This document shows positions 43,146 through 55,255 of a DNA stretch of 64,000 bases, piece by piece. Source of the DNA: Epiperipatus broadwayi (Eukaryota; Onychophora; Udeonychophora; Euonychophora; Peripatidae); assembly GCA_028023455.1 (NCBI GenBank), contig JAQFVV010006697.1:126001-190000 (forward strand), read 5' to 3'. The first letter of the stretch is position 1; each line of letters starts with the position of its first letter. The position numbers and the translations under genes are program-made. Below the pieces are notes generated by a model. The model ran no database searches, was not told where the DNA came from, and was given only the letters and a program-made list of their open reading frames with translations.

Positions 43146-43364
43146 CAATACATACAATAGGTATACTAAAAAAAATATTTTTATTACTTTAAAATAAATA
43201 TGCTAAATATATCAAAATAGTATGCTAAGCATGCTTTGGACTAATTAGTAGTTATAATCATAGATAAATAGTCAAAAGCATGCTCAGCATACTATTGTGA
43301 TATATTCAGCATATTTATTTTAAAGTACTAAACAAGCTTTGCTTAGTATACGTGTTGTATATTG
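43146..43364. mobile_element. 219 bp palindromic element (MITE-like)
   Basis: Inner arms 43187-43242 and 43270-43325 pair at 52 of 56 positions around a 27 bp centre. Outside a short unpaired stretch the ends pair again (CAATACATACAATAGGTATACTA against TAGTATACGTGTTGTATATTG). Arms include AGTATGCT and GCATGCT. There is no reading frame. A clear target duplication was not found. The structure is that of a non-autonomous foldback/MITE insertion. Confidence 0.85.
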
Positions 43365-45849
43365 AATTACAATTTTTTTTAGAAAAGTTGGAATTATATT
43401 AGTAAAATTTGTAAGTTGCTAAATATATTAATATAATTATTCTAATTATTTAAAATTAATTTAAATGGTGGATTTTTATCTAAATCATTCACTTTATGAT
43501 TACCATAATCATAATCATTACTATTGTTGTTATTATTAATATTTTATTTGTGCTTTGTTGATTTTATTTTTAAAATTTTGACTGAGCTTTTATTTCAAGT
43601 AAAATTGAATGAAAAATGTTTATTGACATTTTTGAATAATATAACCTATTAAAAAAATTCTTTAATATAAATCTGAACGTCTTTGTAGATCTCCCATTAA
43701 AAAAATGAAGAAAAAAAAAGAATTGTCATTATAAAAAATAATTCAATGCAAAATTATTTTTTTTTGTGAACTGAGAGAAATTTATGATATATTATGGATT
43801 TAACACTTTATGAGTTTATTTCATTTCGCTAGTATTTAAAAGATCTACTTGGTTACATTTTCAACATTTATTTTTACAATTGTTATATTATTTATTACAA
43901 ATATAAGCTTACAAGCAAAAAAAACATTATAAATGATAAAAAATTTTTTTGCATAATAGAAAAAATGTACAAAAATGAAATAGAGAACAAAATCTTTAGT
44001 ATATCATTGGGTTTTTCAAATGTAAAAAAAAAAAAATTGTTTTTCATAAGTAATTTATTTTTCAAAATAAAAATGAATATTAATTGAGAAATTATAAAAC
44101 AAAATTGTTTTAAAACTAAAAATTGCCTTTCTTATTATTAAAATTTCAGAAAATGTATCTACACCAGTTTTTATTTAAAGTATTCCTTTCTAAAGTATCA
44201 TTCACAACTTCTGAATAAATATAATTATGTTTTTAATGACTTGTCTTGTTAAAGACAAACATTTCCAAGTAAAATGTGGATATGGTCACATTTTTTTTTT
44301 GTTTAAAATAAATACTTTATAAACGTATTGCATAAATATTCATAAATATGTAAATACATTGCTAATTGTTACAATTATTTTCTGAAATATAAATAAAAAA
44401 GCACAATCTCAAAGCCTAAGAACAAATAATCTATCGATCAATGGTGTGGCAGTGTTTTGAGCATATTGAATTTAAAAATCCGTACGATACTGATATTTTC
44501 AGATTTTTTTAATACTAATAATCATAATTTCATTTTCTACTGATAAATAAATGTAAACTGACAAAGTAACATTATGGAAAATAGTGAAGAGAAGATGAAA
44601 TCAATACCAATGCCTCCACAATACTTCAAAATGAGTGATTTAGTCACCGATAAGTTAGAACATATTAAACATATTGCTTATATAAGAAGGGCATTCTGTT
44701 GCTAAGTGTATTTTTTTTTGTAATTATATTTGTACATATAAATGTTTTTACTTGCACTTGTATTTAATTTTTTTTATTAATTATTTGTTTATTTTAAAAA
44801 GATGGCAGATTATGACTTAGAACTTATGATAACTTATATCAAATTAGTAATGACTGACTAAACTGCACAGGTATTTACTTTAGTAAAAAAAATTGTGATT
44901 GCGTAATGCAATTGGATTATAAATCTAATTTGTTATAATGAAATAAAAATATATTACTGAAATTAAGCTAATAGTTCCGACTAAATTAATATTTTTTTAA
45001 ATTGCTGACAAAATATTGAAGATAAAAACGTCAAAGAAATCTTTATATAATTCTATAACAATTAGAAAGCAATATAATTCAATTTCAATTGTATGTGAAC
45101 AATTATTAAATATTTAGAAGAAAAAATATAACATGAATCAGTATTATTTTATGTATATACTATTTTCATCAGATAGAAACATATAATATTACAAATAATC
45201 AAAGTAAAAAAAAATAATTATGAAAAATAAAATATATTTATTTTAATTATTTAGTTTAATAAAAAATCTATTGATTTTTTTAAATTTAATATGTTTACTA
45301 AGCAATTATTATTGCTCTGTCAATAGAAGTAAATGTTCCAAGTAATATATATTTGTATTTTTATATCTTTCATAAAAATCAAAACTGACTTTGAAAATAA
45401 ATCATTTAGCAACAAAATAGAGTTTAACCAATATATATTTTTTAAGTAATAACATTTTATTATTCGTTTATCCAAAAAAAAAAAGTCATTTTAAGTAATA
45501 TCTACAAAACTTTGGGCTATTTTGAATTTCCGAAGTGTGTATCAAAAAACCAATTTACGTTATTTAAAATGTATACTTTTACTTATGTAAGAATACCAAT
45601 GTGCTTTTAATTATATAGTTTAGTAACTTTTGATTAAATAAATTACTTACAAACTATCTAATATTTTGAAAGATATACATTGTATTTTTATTATCAATTA
45701 ATATTTTATTGAACATTGTTAAATATTATGTAACTTGCTCTGAGGTCTAGATTTGAGAGAAAACATGTTCAAAAATATAAAAAATAAGTATTATGTATAC
45801 AAATAATTTGTGCCAATGGTACATAAATTAACTAGATAATAGATTAAAA
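43365..45849. other. AT-rich unassigned DNA
   Basis: About 2.5 kb of AT-rich sequence with long A and T runs. One short, compositionally coding-like frame at 44574 (listed separately); nothing else recognised. Confidence 0.4.
44574..44705 (+). CDS. possible small ORF, 43 codons, unknown
   Basis: ATG at 44574 to TAA at 44703. The predicted peptide begins MENSEEKMKSIPMPPQYF and continues with a charged, balanced composition (MSDLVTDKLEHIKHIAYIRR), unlike the Ile/Leu/Lys/Asn-only products of the surrounding AT-rich DNA. There is no signal peptide or membrane segment, and no domain I recognise. It could be a short gene, a single exon of a gene whose other exons lie elsewhere, or chance. No splice signal was convincing. 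Confidence is low. Confidence 0.2.
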   Translation: MENSEEKMKSIPMPPQYFKMSDLVTDKLEHIKHIAYIRRAFCC

Positions 45850-46131
45850 CAGGAAAAACTCTCATAAAGTAGTGCCACTCAGTGCAAGCCAGAGTAATCA
45901 TTGGAAGCCAGAAGGCTTGTGCATAAAATCCCCATCTAGTACCTACTTATAGATGCTGGAGGGTTGCATTAAATCCTAAGATCTAGATGCAGTGCTCTCA
46001 TATCGAAGGCTCCTCACTTTGGCATATTGGATGAGTAGGCACTAGATAGGGATTTTATACCCAAGTCTTCTGGCATCCATTGATTATTCTGCTTGCACTG
46101 AGTGGCACTACTGTATGGAAAGTTTTGCCTG
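45850..46131. mobile_element. 282 bp inverted-repeat element (MITE-like), 98 bp arms
   Basis: Arms 45850-45947 and 46034-46131 are equal in length and pair at roughly 85%. Both carry CAGG at the tip, then AGTAGTGCCACTCAGTGCA, GCCAGAAG and ATAAAATCCC. The 86 bp centre does not pair. CAGG ends recall hAT-superfamily termini, but I saw no 8 bp target duplication (flanks GATTAAAA and TTAGTAGG). No coding capacity. It is less AT-rich than its surroundings. Confidence 0.85.
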
Positions 46132-46460
46132 TTAGTAGGTAAAATAATAAAAATAAATTAAAAATAAGTTAGTACTCAGTCAGATAAAACAATTTTTTTA
46201 CAGATACATGTCATTATTTTAAAACTGGTTGTTCTTTTGTCACTGAAGCATCAAGTAAAAATATTTTTTTAAAAACGTTTATTTTGTTTGTTTTTTATAA
46301 GTCTGGAAAAATGAAGCAGTCAACCTGATACTCAGATTGAGCTTCACAGCCCACTCAGAATCTCCCACCACCAAACCATATTTAAACTCTATCCTTATGC
46401 ATATATATGTATTTACTAATACATATATTTTTTTCTTCTTGCTTCACTATTAAAATAATT

Positions 46461-46463
<3 letters not shown>

Positions 46464-46522
<59 letters not shown>
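46464..46522. repeat. (TA)n microsatellite
   Basis: About 59 bp of TA dinucleotide. Confidence 0.98.
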
Positions 46523-46525
<3 letters not shown>

Positions 46526-48955
46526 TTAATGCAACTAATTTTAATAAATAAATATTTGATTTTATTTTAATTCATATACATGCATAATGAATATGTACAT
46601 ATTATAGGTGAGGGATATTACTTCTAAATATGTATAAAATAAACATGTATTATATTAATGTATATTTTAAAAATTATATGTATAATGTTTTATTTATTTT
46701 AATCATGGTGGTCAAAAAATGATGCAATCCTTCTAAGAATATTCTCAAATGTAATTGTGGTATTTTGTAAAAAAATGCATACAAGTTGATGCACTCCAGA
46801 AAAACTAGTATTTATTCGAGAGGTTGTTTTTAGTTTGCACACTGATAACTGAGGAATTTAATTAAGACATTAACATAATGGCGAATGATAATTCCAAGAA
46901 ATATTTGCTGATTGCAAATATTTCTAGATAAGAGACCTTACCTTATTGGACAATGTAATTAATTGTCGCAGTTATCAGAAAGCTATAAAAAAACTGTATA
47001 AAAACTACGTGAGGGCAGTTATTTGAGTACAACACCAGTAGACATCTGTTCAATTTCAGTAAAGATATCTCACATCAGTGCTTGCAGTTAATGACCAGCA
47101 CCCAGTGGAAATGTAGTCCACGGGTATAGCTGAAAGAGCCCACAGAGATGGGGAGACTGTAGCCTAAGGAAACCATCCATATAGCAGCTGAATAGAGTTA
47201 ATTTTCCAGGGTTTTTCAAGTGGAGATACTAATATACTGTTGCAGAGATGGGAAGCTGTAAGGAGCTTAATGTCAGTCACAGTGCTATACTATGAAGCAT
47301 TCGTGTGCAGCTAAACCAGACTGGGGCAAAGATGTGTGTAAACCTTGCCCATTGTGAATGAACATCGAGGGAATTGAACATTAGCAAACTGTAGAAATAG
47401 AGTTGTTGCAGACTATTTGCTATTCTAATTATGTAAGAACAATGTGTCTTAATGTATACAGTAGTTATACTTGCAGATACATCAGTAATTAAGAAAATTT
47501 ATCAGAAACCCAATTAGTCCATCTAAAACATATGATAATTTTATAGAATAATGTAAAAATCCATTAGTGGAAATTTTATCCATTTTGAAATTTGTTTTAA
47601 AATCATAGACTATATTTTAAAACAATCATTCAAGAAATTCTAATAGAATTGCATTGTTTTAAAATTTACTTAGACAAAAGGTGTATACAGTCAAAAAATT
47701 TCATATCTACTAAGTGCATAAAGTGCCTCAGCTCTAGCAGCTAAGTGCTTTTCAACATCATCAGAAAAATAGAATAAATACTGCTAGATTTGAATTCAGA
47801 AAGGAGAAGCATAATATTGCAATGGCAATGGCAGATCTATTCCATGCTCATAGTAACAACAATACATATCATGAATAGAGGAAATTTCACTTTCCTCTCC
47901 ATTCAAACTTGTTCTTTCCCACAGCCATAACTCTGGATCCCATACCCATGAACTTTAATATGCTTGGAGACTGAATAATTAAATGCTCCCCATCTGACTG
48001 ACCAAATCTAGATCTAGTTCACCAATCCCTATGGACACTAAACCATCAAGAACTGCTACTAATTTTATCAAGGTAAAAGAACTTTAGCCGCTGCCTAATG
48101 TATGAACTTTTAAAATTCAGCCTTCGTAATTATTTATAATAACCCTGTCTCTAACTTAAGATATCATTTTAAAATGATTTGTAATTTACTTACCTGTATA
48201 ACTCTATATAACTTTCTTAAATTTCTGTCATTAAACCTCTTAAATAGATATAATCTTTTCCTTCCCCTTCATGCGGCAATAATATTTTATAATTTTCATT
48301 ATTGTGTTTTATATATTTAAATTTGCCAATAATTGCCTAACGTTGCAATAATTTTGCTCACCTTTTTCTTTTATTTTATTCCCCCTTCTTTTCATGGGGA
48401 GGTCAGTTTAGTTTTTCATTCAAACAAGTTTGTTATTTTGACAAAAGCAAACACATGCAAAGTTGGGAAAACAAATTATTGTATAATGTTAATGTAGAAA
48501 AACAGAGTAAAAAAGCTGTTTTTCTAAGAAATGTTTTCTTTTATTTTATTGAAATAATAAGTGCTAATCTTTAAAACTTTATAAAATCAAATCTATTTAT
48601 TATGAAATAAATAACCACCACCCCATTCATATATGTATAAATTATGTTTAGTGTAATAACAACATTTATAACCAAATTCTTATATTTATTTAATGTTGTG
48701 AGAAGTTTATAGATCAATTAAAGTAAGGGGAAAGAAGAGTCTATATTCCAGTGATTATGTATTTTTAGTAACAAGTTTAAATAATCCATTAGTGTTTAGT
48801 ATTTAAGTCATACTATTACATTGGACATTCCCAATATATATAGGTTAGCAATCATCATTTTTAGTTATTAAAATATTATATATCTTTCATTCCATGCATT
48901 GTATGCAAATAGGTCTCTATGTTCAAATACACCCATGTGTGTCTTCGTGCTTTGT
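46523..48955. other. unassigned DNA with one less AT-rich island
   Basis: The island 46980-47400 stands out: two TATAAAA strings (46984 and 46997 region) are followed by less AT-rich sequence without an open frame. That is compatible with an LTR promoter plus leader, or an unknown repeat. A second island at 47820-48060 has no recognised content. Confidence 0.3.
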
Positions 48956-48956
48956 T

Positions 48957-49242
48957 CTCCAGGAATTTTCAGTAATCCGGATCCCATATATTCATTTCAA
49001 GTCCAAGAACATGGCTGGAAAAAACCCCCCTCCCCCATGGGACTCATTTTGTCGTATGAGCTATTGACATAAATTTCACTCTGGGAAACACCTGGCCTAT
49101 TGTTACTAATAGCCGACACCTTCATCTGTACAACCGAACCTGCCAAAGTAACAGAAGAATTCAGTCACCATTTTTTGTCTCTCAATTTGGAAGCATGTCT
49201 TTTTGTATCTGAGATTGGATCATCTAATTCTGCCATCATGCA
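48957..49242 (-). other. coding-like island, unidentified (possible pseudo-exon)
   Basis: Distinctly richer in G+C than the flanks. On the minus strand an ATG near 49236 opens MAELDDPISDTKRHASKLRD, reaches a stop after K-K-W, then continues in the same frame for over 50 residues (LNSSVTLAGSVVQMKVSAIS, then NNRPGVSQSEIYVNSSYDKM) before a C/G homopolymer run at 49025-49036. The residue mix looks like real protein, and one stop in about 75 codons in this AT-rich context is unusual. I recognise no family. It may be a host pseudogene, an exon with an error, or part of an unknown transposon. Confidence 0.3.
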
Positions 49243-52200
49243 TACACTGTTCTCTTAAAGTTATTGCCATAACTAAAACCTATGAATGTCCATAAACCAT
49301 AATATTATGACTCTACTAACCAGATCTATTTATCATATTTATTAATATTTTCACATGCACATCTTTTTGCAACACCATTATATATTTTAAAGAACTATTC
49401 CACACATATTTATCACTCAGTAAAATTAAGATCTTTTCACTTATTAGTAAAGTGTATTTTTGTAACAAAATTAATATTTCAATCGTAAAATAATATTAGT
49501 AAGCTAAATCAGTTAAGTGCTACATTTTGTTTTTTCTGGGGGTGGATTGGTATATTTCACAAATATAGTTCCTCATAGTGCTAAATCAATTGTTAATCGA
49601 TATATTTATCAGTTATTGGCATATGAGCTAGCCACAATAATGAATCAAATGAAGTAATCAATCAAATCTGTCATTTTATAAACAAATATCATATGATTTA
49701 CCTGCAACTGTATAAATGTCATTCAAAATATATGTACGTTAAGAGGCCAATGATTAATAAAATAATAAAACAAGTATTTATTCACATTTCTTTAAATTAA
49801 TAAATCTTATATATATATATCACAAACTTGCAGAATCATTGTTTTCTTTTATTTAAATATTAATATCTTAGTTATTAAATTATGCTCGCCCTGACTAGAT
49901 GATCTCCTGCTAATCTTATAGATATAATTAATATGAAAGGTCACACCCTTTAAATGAGTCAAACTTCGACTTATGCTAAAATATTCTGTTAGATAATTTT
50001 AAATTAGAATATTTTTGTATCTCCACTTTGCGATGCCAGCGGAGGGAGATACATTAGATCGGTATCATCGGTATTGTTGCACATAAGTTGGTAAATCTGG
50101 AAAATAGGCAAATAGGGCAGAGTTCATGAGTGTTCCTGACTGATGTATCTTGTGCATGATTGGACCCAAGGTATTTTTGCCTAGATGCTAGATCTTGTTA
50201 TATGAACAGACAAAACCGACCGGTACATTATATATTTTAAATGTTTAAACATCCTTGTGTTAATTTCGTCTCTAGCTAATTCAAATCTTCCACATTAGAT
50301 TAATTGTGCCTAACATTAACCTAAAACATTCGTCATTATGTAAATTTACCTGTTTCTGAAATAATATTAGAAAATATTTTGCACTGCAGCTATTTAAGGA
50401 AGAACTTTTTATCTTTTAAATGTTTATAGTATAGTTATAATAAACTAAAATATTAACACAGCTAGAGCATTTCTTTTAAAATGCAATAGAAGAATATAGT
50501 TTGCAAGTAAGATACTTGTTATGAAATATGTATGTTTGTATCTATATCGAAATTTGTGATAATTTATTCTAACTCATTAAACATTTCAAATTCTTTACTA
50601 GCAAACTGCTTGCACTCTTGTTTAAAAAAAGTGCAGATAAATTATCTAGAAGCATCTTAACATATTGTATGCGAGTAATTTTTTTTTTTTTTAAAAATTG
50701 CTTAAAAATGTGGTTTTTTTTTTAAAAGAAAAGATTGAATGAAAATGAAGTTATATTATTGTCTAAATAAACCGGAGATCCCATAATGATATCAGCTGAA
50801 TAATTTGTTTTATTTACCATTCTATTGCCAGCTTATTATTATGTATATTATTATTATTATTATTATTATGTTTTAGTATATTGCTTATTTAAACTATATC
50901 TTTAAAGGAAGAATTGCATTAACTTTTAAGAACTCTTGAATATGTTTCATTTGGAAATCTTTGTCATATTTAAGTTAAATATTGTGACCAGAACCTTCAT
51001 GCAGAATACTGGCCCATCAGATAAATAGTGTTCAATAAATAATATACATGTATTTAATGGATAGCCAGTGCGGAGAAAGCTGAAATTATGAACTAAAGAT
51101 TATTGCATTTTTATTTTGTTTGTTTTATTGGTTAAAAAAAGGGAAAATATTTTATGCTATATTTTCTTTATAAATATGTGTAATACTGTTTGGTATAAAT
51201 ATGCCAAGTAATTTAATTTATATAATTTTAGTCTTAATGGGTTTATTAGAATGTGTAGACATTCTACCATTCTCAGGTAATATTAGTGTTGTTACATATG
51301 ATAATCAGTTAATAAGTGAACATATATTTTAGTCATTCATATCCCTAGAAATTTTAATGTCACCCTTAGCTAATTTAAATATGTGGTATTTCACTCAGTT
51401 TTAAGTAAAACAGCCCAAGAGGTTTATCAGAGAGTTTTTTATTCATTTGTTTTATAAATGCTACCTTAATAATAACTACAAATATTTTTTTATATATGCA
51501 TTGAGAATTAATTTTTTCACACTTAATTCACAGTCTTTCAAATATCCACTAACCACTATATTTAGTATTTAATATTTTATTATGTGTGCATTATACTTTT
51601 GCCTAGAATTTTATATGCATTTAATATTTTTAAGTAGTACTTATATAGTCAGTTGATATAATTTGCATAGGTGATTCTGACATTGATTAATATGCATTGT
51701 AATTTAAAATTCTTGAAGATGACTTAGTCAATTAAAGTAATGTTGATATATTGTTATTAGTTTAGTATTTGTTAGCCTTATGGAGCATGGCTTTATTGAT
51801 TATTATTAGTATGCTTAATGGTGTAGACAAAGTCATCCATTCTTATTTTATTGCTTTTCCATGGGGTGATAGTGTCCATTCTCAGAGAGGATTATCATAT
51901 ATTAGGTATTATATTTTTAGTGATTATAATCACATATTTTAAAAGTGTTTAGGTCACATGAAGAGGATCGTATATTTTCTGGTGTGTCTTTCCTGTTCCT
52001 GATGCACTGTGACAAAGTCCAAGCATCCTCTCTTTTCTGCCTCAAAGATAGGTATTTTTGGAAGCCACCACAGTTTTATGACATTGTTCAGCTCTGCAGA
52101 GTATATATGTATAGTTTTAGCTTATCATTCATGATGTATTAATGCTAGTTTCACCACAGTAGATGATGTTGCATTTGTTTTAGATATGTAATGATGAGAT

Positions 52201-53041
52201 ATGTTTGTTTGAAAAACTCTGTTTCTTCAGGTTGTATTTATCTATTTCTAATGCAACCAACAATAATTTATATTTATTTTTAAATATGTAGATTATGCGT
52301 ATGGTTATAAATGGCAATTCACACATATTAAGTTTAATATGTTCATCCAGAGTTTTTGCTGATGGAATTACAAATCTTTTAAATTTCAATTTTAAAACAT
52401 TTGGTATAATAATTTTATGTGGACAAGAATTTCTTGAAGCTTGTGTACAAATGACCTCTGATGAGTGGCCCATGCATCTAATTTTATTTAAATTTAGCTT
52501 AAATTTATTTAAGTACATCACTAGCTATAATCTTAATAATGTAAGTGTAGCTAAGGATAATTTCAAATTTATGCTGTATAAGCTAGTCCCAGCTTAGCTT
52601 TTGCTTTTCTTATGGTATTCAATATGAACTTATTAGTGTATTATTTTGGTGATTAAATGTTATCAGAGTATTATGAAATGTGTCAATTTAAATTAAAGTT
52701 ATGTTTGTTAAGCTCATACTACTATAATTAAAAAAGGTTTAGAATCTTTAATATTTTAAAGAGCTTATTTGGATAGAATTAACTATCAAATAGCCTCTAT
52801 TCACTTTTGTAAATTTTTTTTTATTAAAATAAACAGTTGAAAAAGAGTTAATGAGGAAAAATCAATCCATTTTTATTCAGCTAAAATTTTGCAATTTCTT
52901 TAAGTCAAAATAAAGATTGTTAATCAAAATGTTTAAAAGATAATAGCACTATCTTGGCAATGTTTCCAGTAATTTTTGTAAATATTTATCATGTATTATT
53001 ATTACTTTAAAAAGTTTAGTTACTGTTTGTTTTTCTTTTAT
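49243..53041. other. unassigned AT-rich DNA with two weak islands
   Basis: 50030-50240 is less AT-rich, and on the minus strand reads about 50 codons with only one stop, but no family was recognised. 51940-52620 has overlapping open frames of 65-113 codons on both strands with no motif; these may be remnants of a mobile element. The rest is AT-rich without recognisable content. Confidence 0.35.
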
Positions 53042-53165
53042 ATGCTATTGTCTTGAGTTCCAAAAGTTCACAATGCTATTGTCTTGAGTTCCAAAGGTTT
53101 ACAATGCTATTGTCTTGAGTTCCAAAGGTTCACAATGTTATTGTCTTGAGTTTCAAAGATTTATA
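53042..53165. repeat. 31 bp tandem repeat, four copies
   Basis: ATGCTATTGTCTTGAGTTCC recurs at 53042, 53073 and 53104, with a variant (ATGTTATTGTCTTGAGTTTC) at 53135; the period is exactly 31 bp. Confidence 0.95.
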
Positions 53166-53312
53166 ATGTTCACAAAGTATACAGAATATTTTATACTGGT
53201 TAAAAATTTTATAAAGCCATGTTTACCATTGTGATTCTCAGATTGAATCACATTAACAGATAATCACATATTTACAGATACTTAATAGAATGTTTATTTT
53301 AAAATTGATTTT

Positions 53313-53442
53313 AAGTTATTATTATATATGTCAAGCATTGGTGGTTGAGAGATCAGCGCGACTGCCTTGCAAGCAGTTGCCTAGGTAGTGGGTTCACTAC
53401 CTGGCCGATGCTATGACACATGAAAAAAAGTTATTATTATAT
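53313..53442 (+). mobile_element. tRNA-Ala(TGC)-derived retroposon with 15 bp target duplications
   Basis: AAGTTATTATTATAT stands at 53313-53327 and again at 53428-53442, bracketing a 100 bp insert that ends in an A run (53423-53429). That is the signature of L1/RTE-type retroposition. The insert contains a tRNA-shaped sequence at 53335-53412. It is a very short SINE, or a retroposed tRNA pseudogene. Confidence 0.85.
53335..53412 (+). pseudogene. tRNA-Ala(TGC)-like pseudogene
   Basis: Folds by eye: acceptor GCATTGG/CCGATGC (one G:T), D stem GTTG/CAGC, anticodon stem ACTGC/GCAGT with a 7-base loop CTTGCAA (T33 present, anticodon TGC), and a T arm with GGTTC but an over-long stem (AGGTAGT/ACTACCT) and a short loop. 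A small D loop and extra bases before the anticodon stem also depart from a working tRNA. Bases just outside the acceptor also pair (TGTC with GACA). It is probably not a functional tRNA. Confidence 0.7.
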
Positions 53443-54184
53443 CTTCTCAGACTGAAGATTATACAATGTGAAATGAAGTATATTAATGATTCAGAAGATT
53501 ATTTACTATGTTTTAAAGCTGGACATTATCTTACATTATCGTACATTATCTTACATTATCTTGTATATTTTTAAAATTAAAATCCATCTGCATTTAATTT
53601 CATGTAGGTTGTCTGCGAGTAGGTGAAAAGGTACAAAAAATACTCTTGTTCTTTTCAGCTCGAGTAATGTTCTGGGTAATAGGCCATAATTAGTTTAAAT
53701 TTAGATTAATTAATCAAATCTTTAAATTAATATATATTTTTTGGATTATGCTATGATTGAACATAAGATAGTTATCTTGTGGTCAACCAAGAGATCACTC
53801 ACTTGTTTATTCATCCAAACAATCATTTATTAGACAACTTTGACCTTTATCTTTCACAAGTGTTTAGTTAAAATCCCTGAGATTGTTTACTTTTGTTGTT
53901 ATTATTAATATGTTTAGTGAGATAGTCCTTCAATAAAGTATCATTTGGTTTATTCAGAGTATAGGATCTGATAGGAGACTAACTGTAATGACTATTAAAT
54001 AATGATATATAAAATTTTCTTTATATTAATGTTAAATTATTGAACATGCCCCAATAGTTATATGCATTAGTGTTGGATTTGGTCTCTGTCTGATTGTATA
54101 TCTCTGTATGATCATTCATCTGTACTTTTATTATAACCTCACTGAGTTAAGTCATTAGAATTCTCTAATAGATAAGGATAGTTT
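53443..54184. other. unassigned DNA
   Basis: Contains a 10 bp repeat at 53521-53563 (listed separately). Otherwise AT-rich with nothing recognised. Confidence 0.4.
53521..53563. repeat. 10 bp tandem repeat, four copies
   Basis: ACATTATCTT-type decamer repeated four times. Confidence 0.92.
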
Positions 54185-54700
54185 GTCTCTGATAGTTTTC
54201 ATTATCTTTCATCTCTTCTTTCATGTATCATCATTTCATTTTCTTTCATCTCATTTCTCTAATATTAGTTTATCCATATCTTCATCATTTTTTCATTATT
54301 CTTTCATCATCTCATCTTCCGATCTTCCATTTCTTAGTTCTCTCCCTTTCTCCTTTTTCCATATTCCTCATCATCATTCATCTTCCCCTTCCCATTTCTC
54401 TCCCTATTCTTTTATAAGGTTACAATTGGCACCTTTCCATCATCATCATCGTTCATCATTCATCTTTTTTCATTTTTCTCATCTCATTACTATCATCTTA
54501 TTTCACTTTCATCATTTCATTCCATCTTCTTCCATTCTCATCACCATCATCTTTTTTCATCTCATTCATTTCATATCTTCTTCATCATTTCTTCATTTCA
54601 TTTCATGACTTCTTACATCATGCTTTCTCTTCATTTCCCTTTCTCATCTCATTCCCACCATCTTTCATTCATAATTTTCATCATCATCACCCCCTCATCG
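54185..54700. repeat. 500 bp pyrimidine-biased TCAT-rich low-complexity tract
   Basis: The plus strand is dominated by TTTCATC, TTCATCA and CATCATC strings, with very few G. The open frame spanning 54183-54608 is a Ser/His/Phe/Ile product of this bias and not a gene. Confidence 0.85.
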
Positions 54701-54703
54701 CTA

Positions 54704-54726
54704 ATTATATATATATATATATATAT
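54704..54726. repeat. (TA)n microsatellite, short
   Basis: About 22 bp of TA dinucleotide immediately after the pyrimidine tract. Confidence 0.9.
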
Positions 54727-55255
54727 TATAACTGAACCTACCGACCAACCTTTTACTCAGTTGATTTTATTTCCTGATGAGACTATTACAGGATGAAAAT
54801 AAAGATGGCACTACCCGACGTTTATCTTACTCCCCCTACAACAATATTTACTGCTAATCAGCAAATATAACATTAAAGAGAGTGGAAACATCTAAAAAAT
54901 TTGTCTATTTGGTTTCCCAAATGGCACCACTAGATTTCCAGTCTACTACATCCTTACTTATTCAGATCTGGTAATGCTAAACATAGCTCAAGAGGAATGA
55001 GATTCATGTGAATGAATGCAATAAATGATGAGTGATATGAAATGAAACTGACTAGATAGATTAGTTTTAAATAACAACAATTTATTTATTTAACAACAAA
55101 AACTTATTGACAGTTCATCTTTGGATTTACATTTTCCTGTATGCACCTATATTCCTAGCCTATCTTGATTTATATTTATTCATTCTTTTACTAATCATTG
55201 ATGATAGGTGCAATAAATCCTTCAGTTATAAGTTCTGTATAAAATATTATTCATT
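54727..55255. other. unassigned DNA
   Basis: No gene or repeat recognised. Less AT-rich at 54740-55000. Confidence 0.4.

Noticed and set aside
52180-52597. Overlapping 100- and 113-codon frames on opposite strands
   Set aside because: No recognisable motif and both strands equally open. Possibly a decayed element, but neither can be supported as a gene.
54183-54608. 141-codon plus frame, one of the longest in the window
   Set aside because: Ser/His/Phe/Ile/Leu product of the TCAT-rich tract; a membrane-like hydrophobic look is a by-product of pyrimidine bias, and overlapping frames are equally open.
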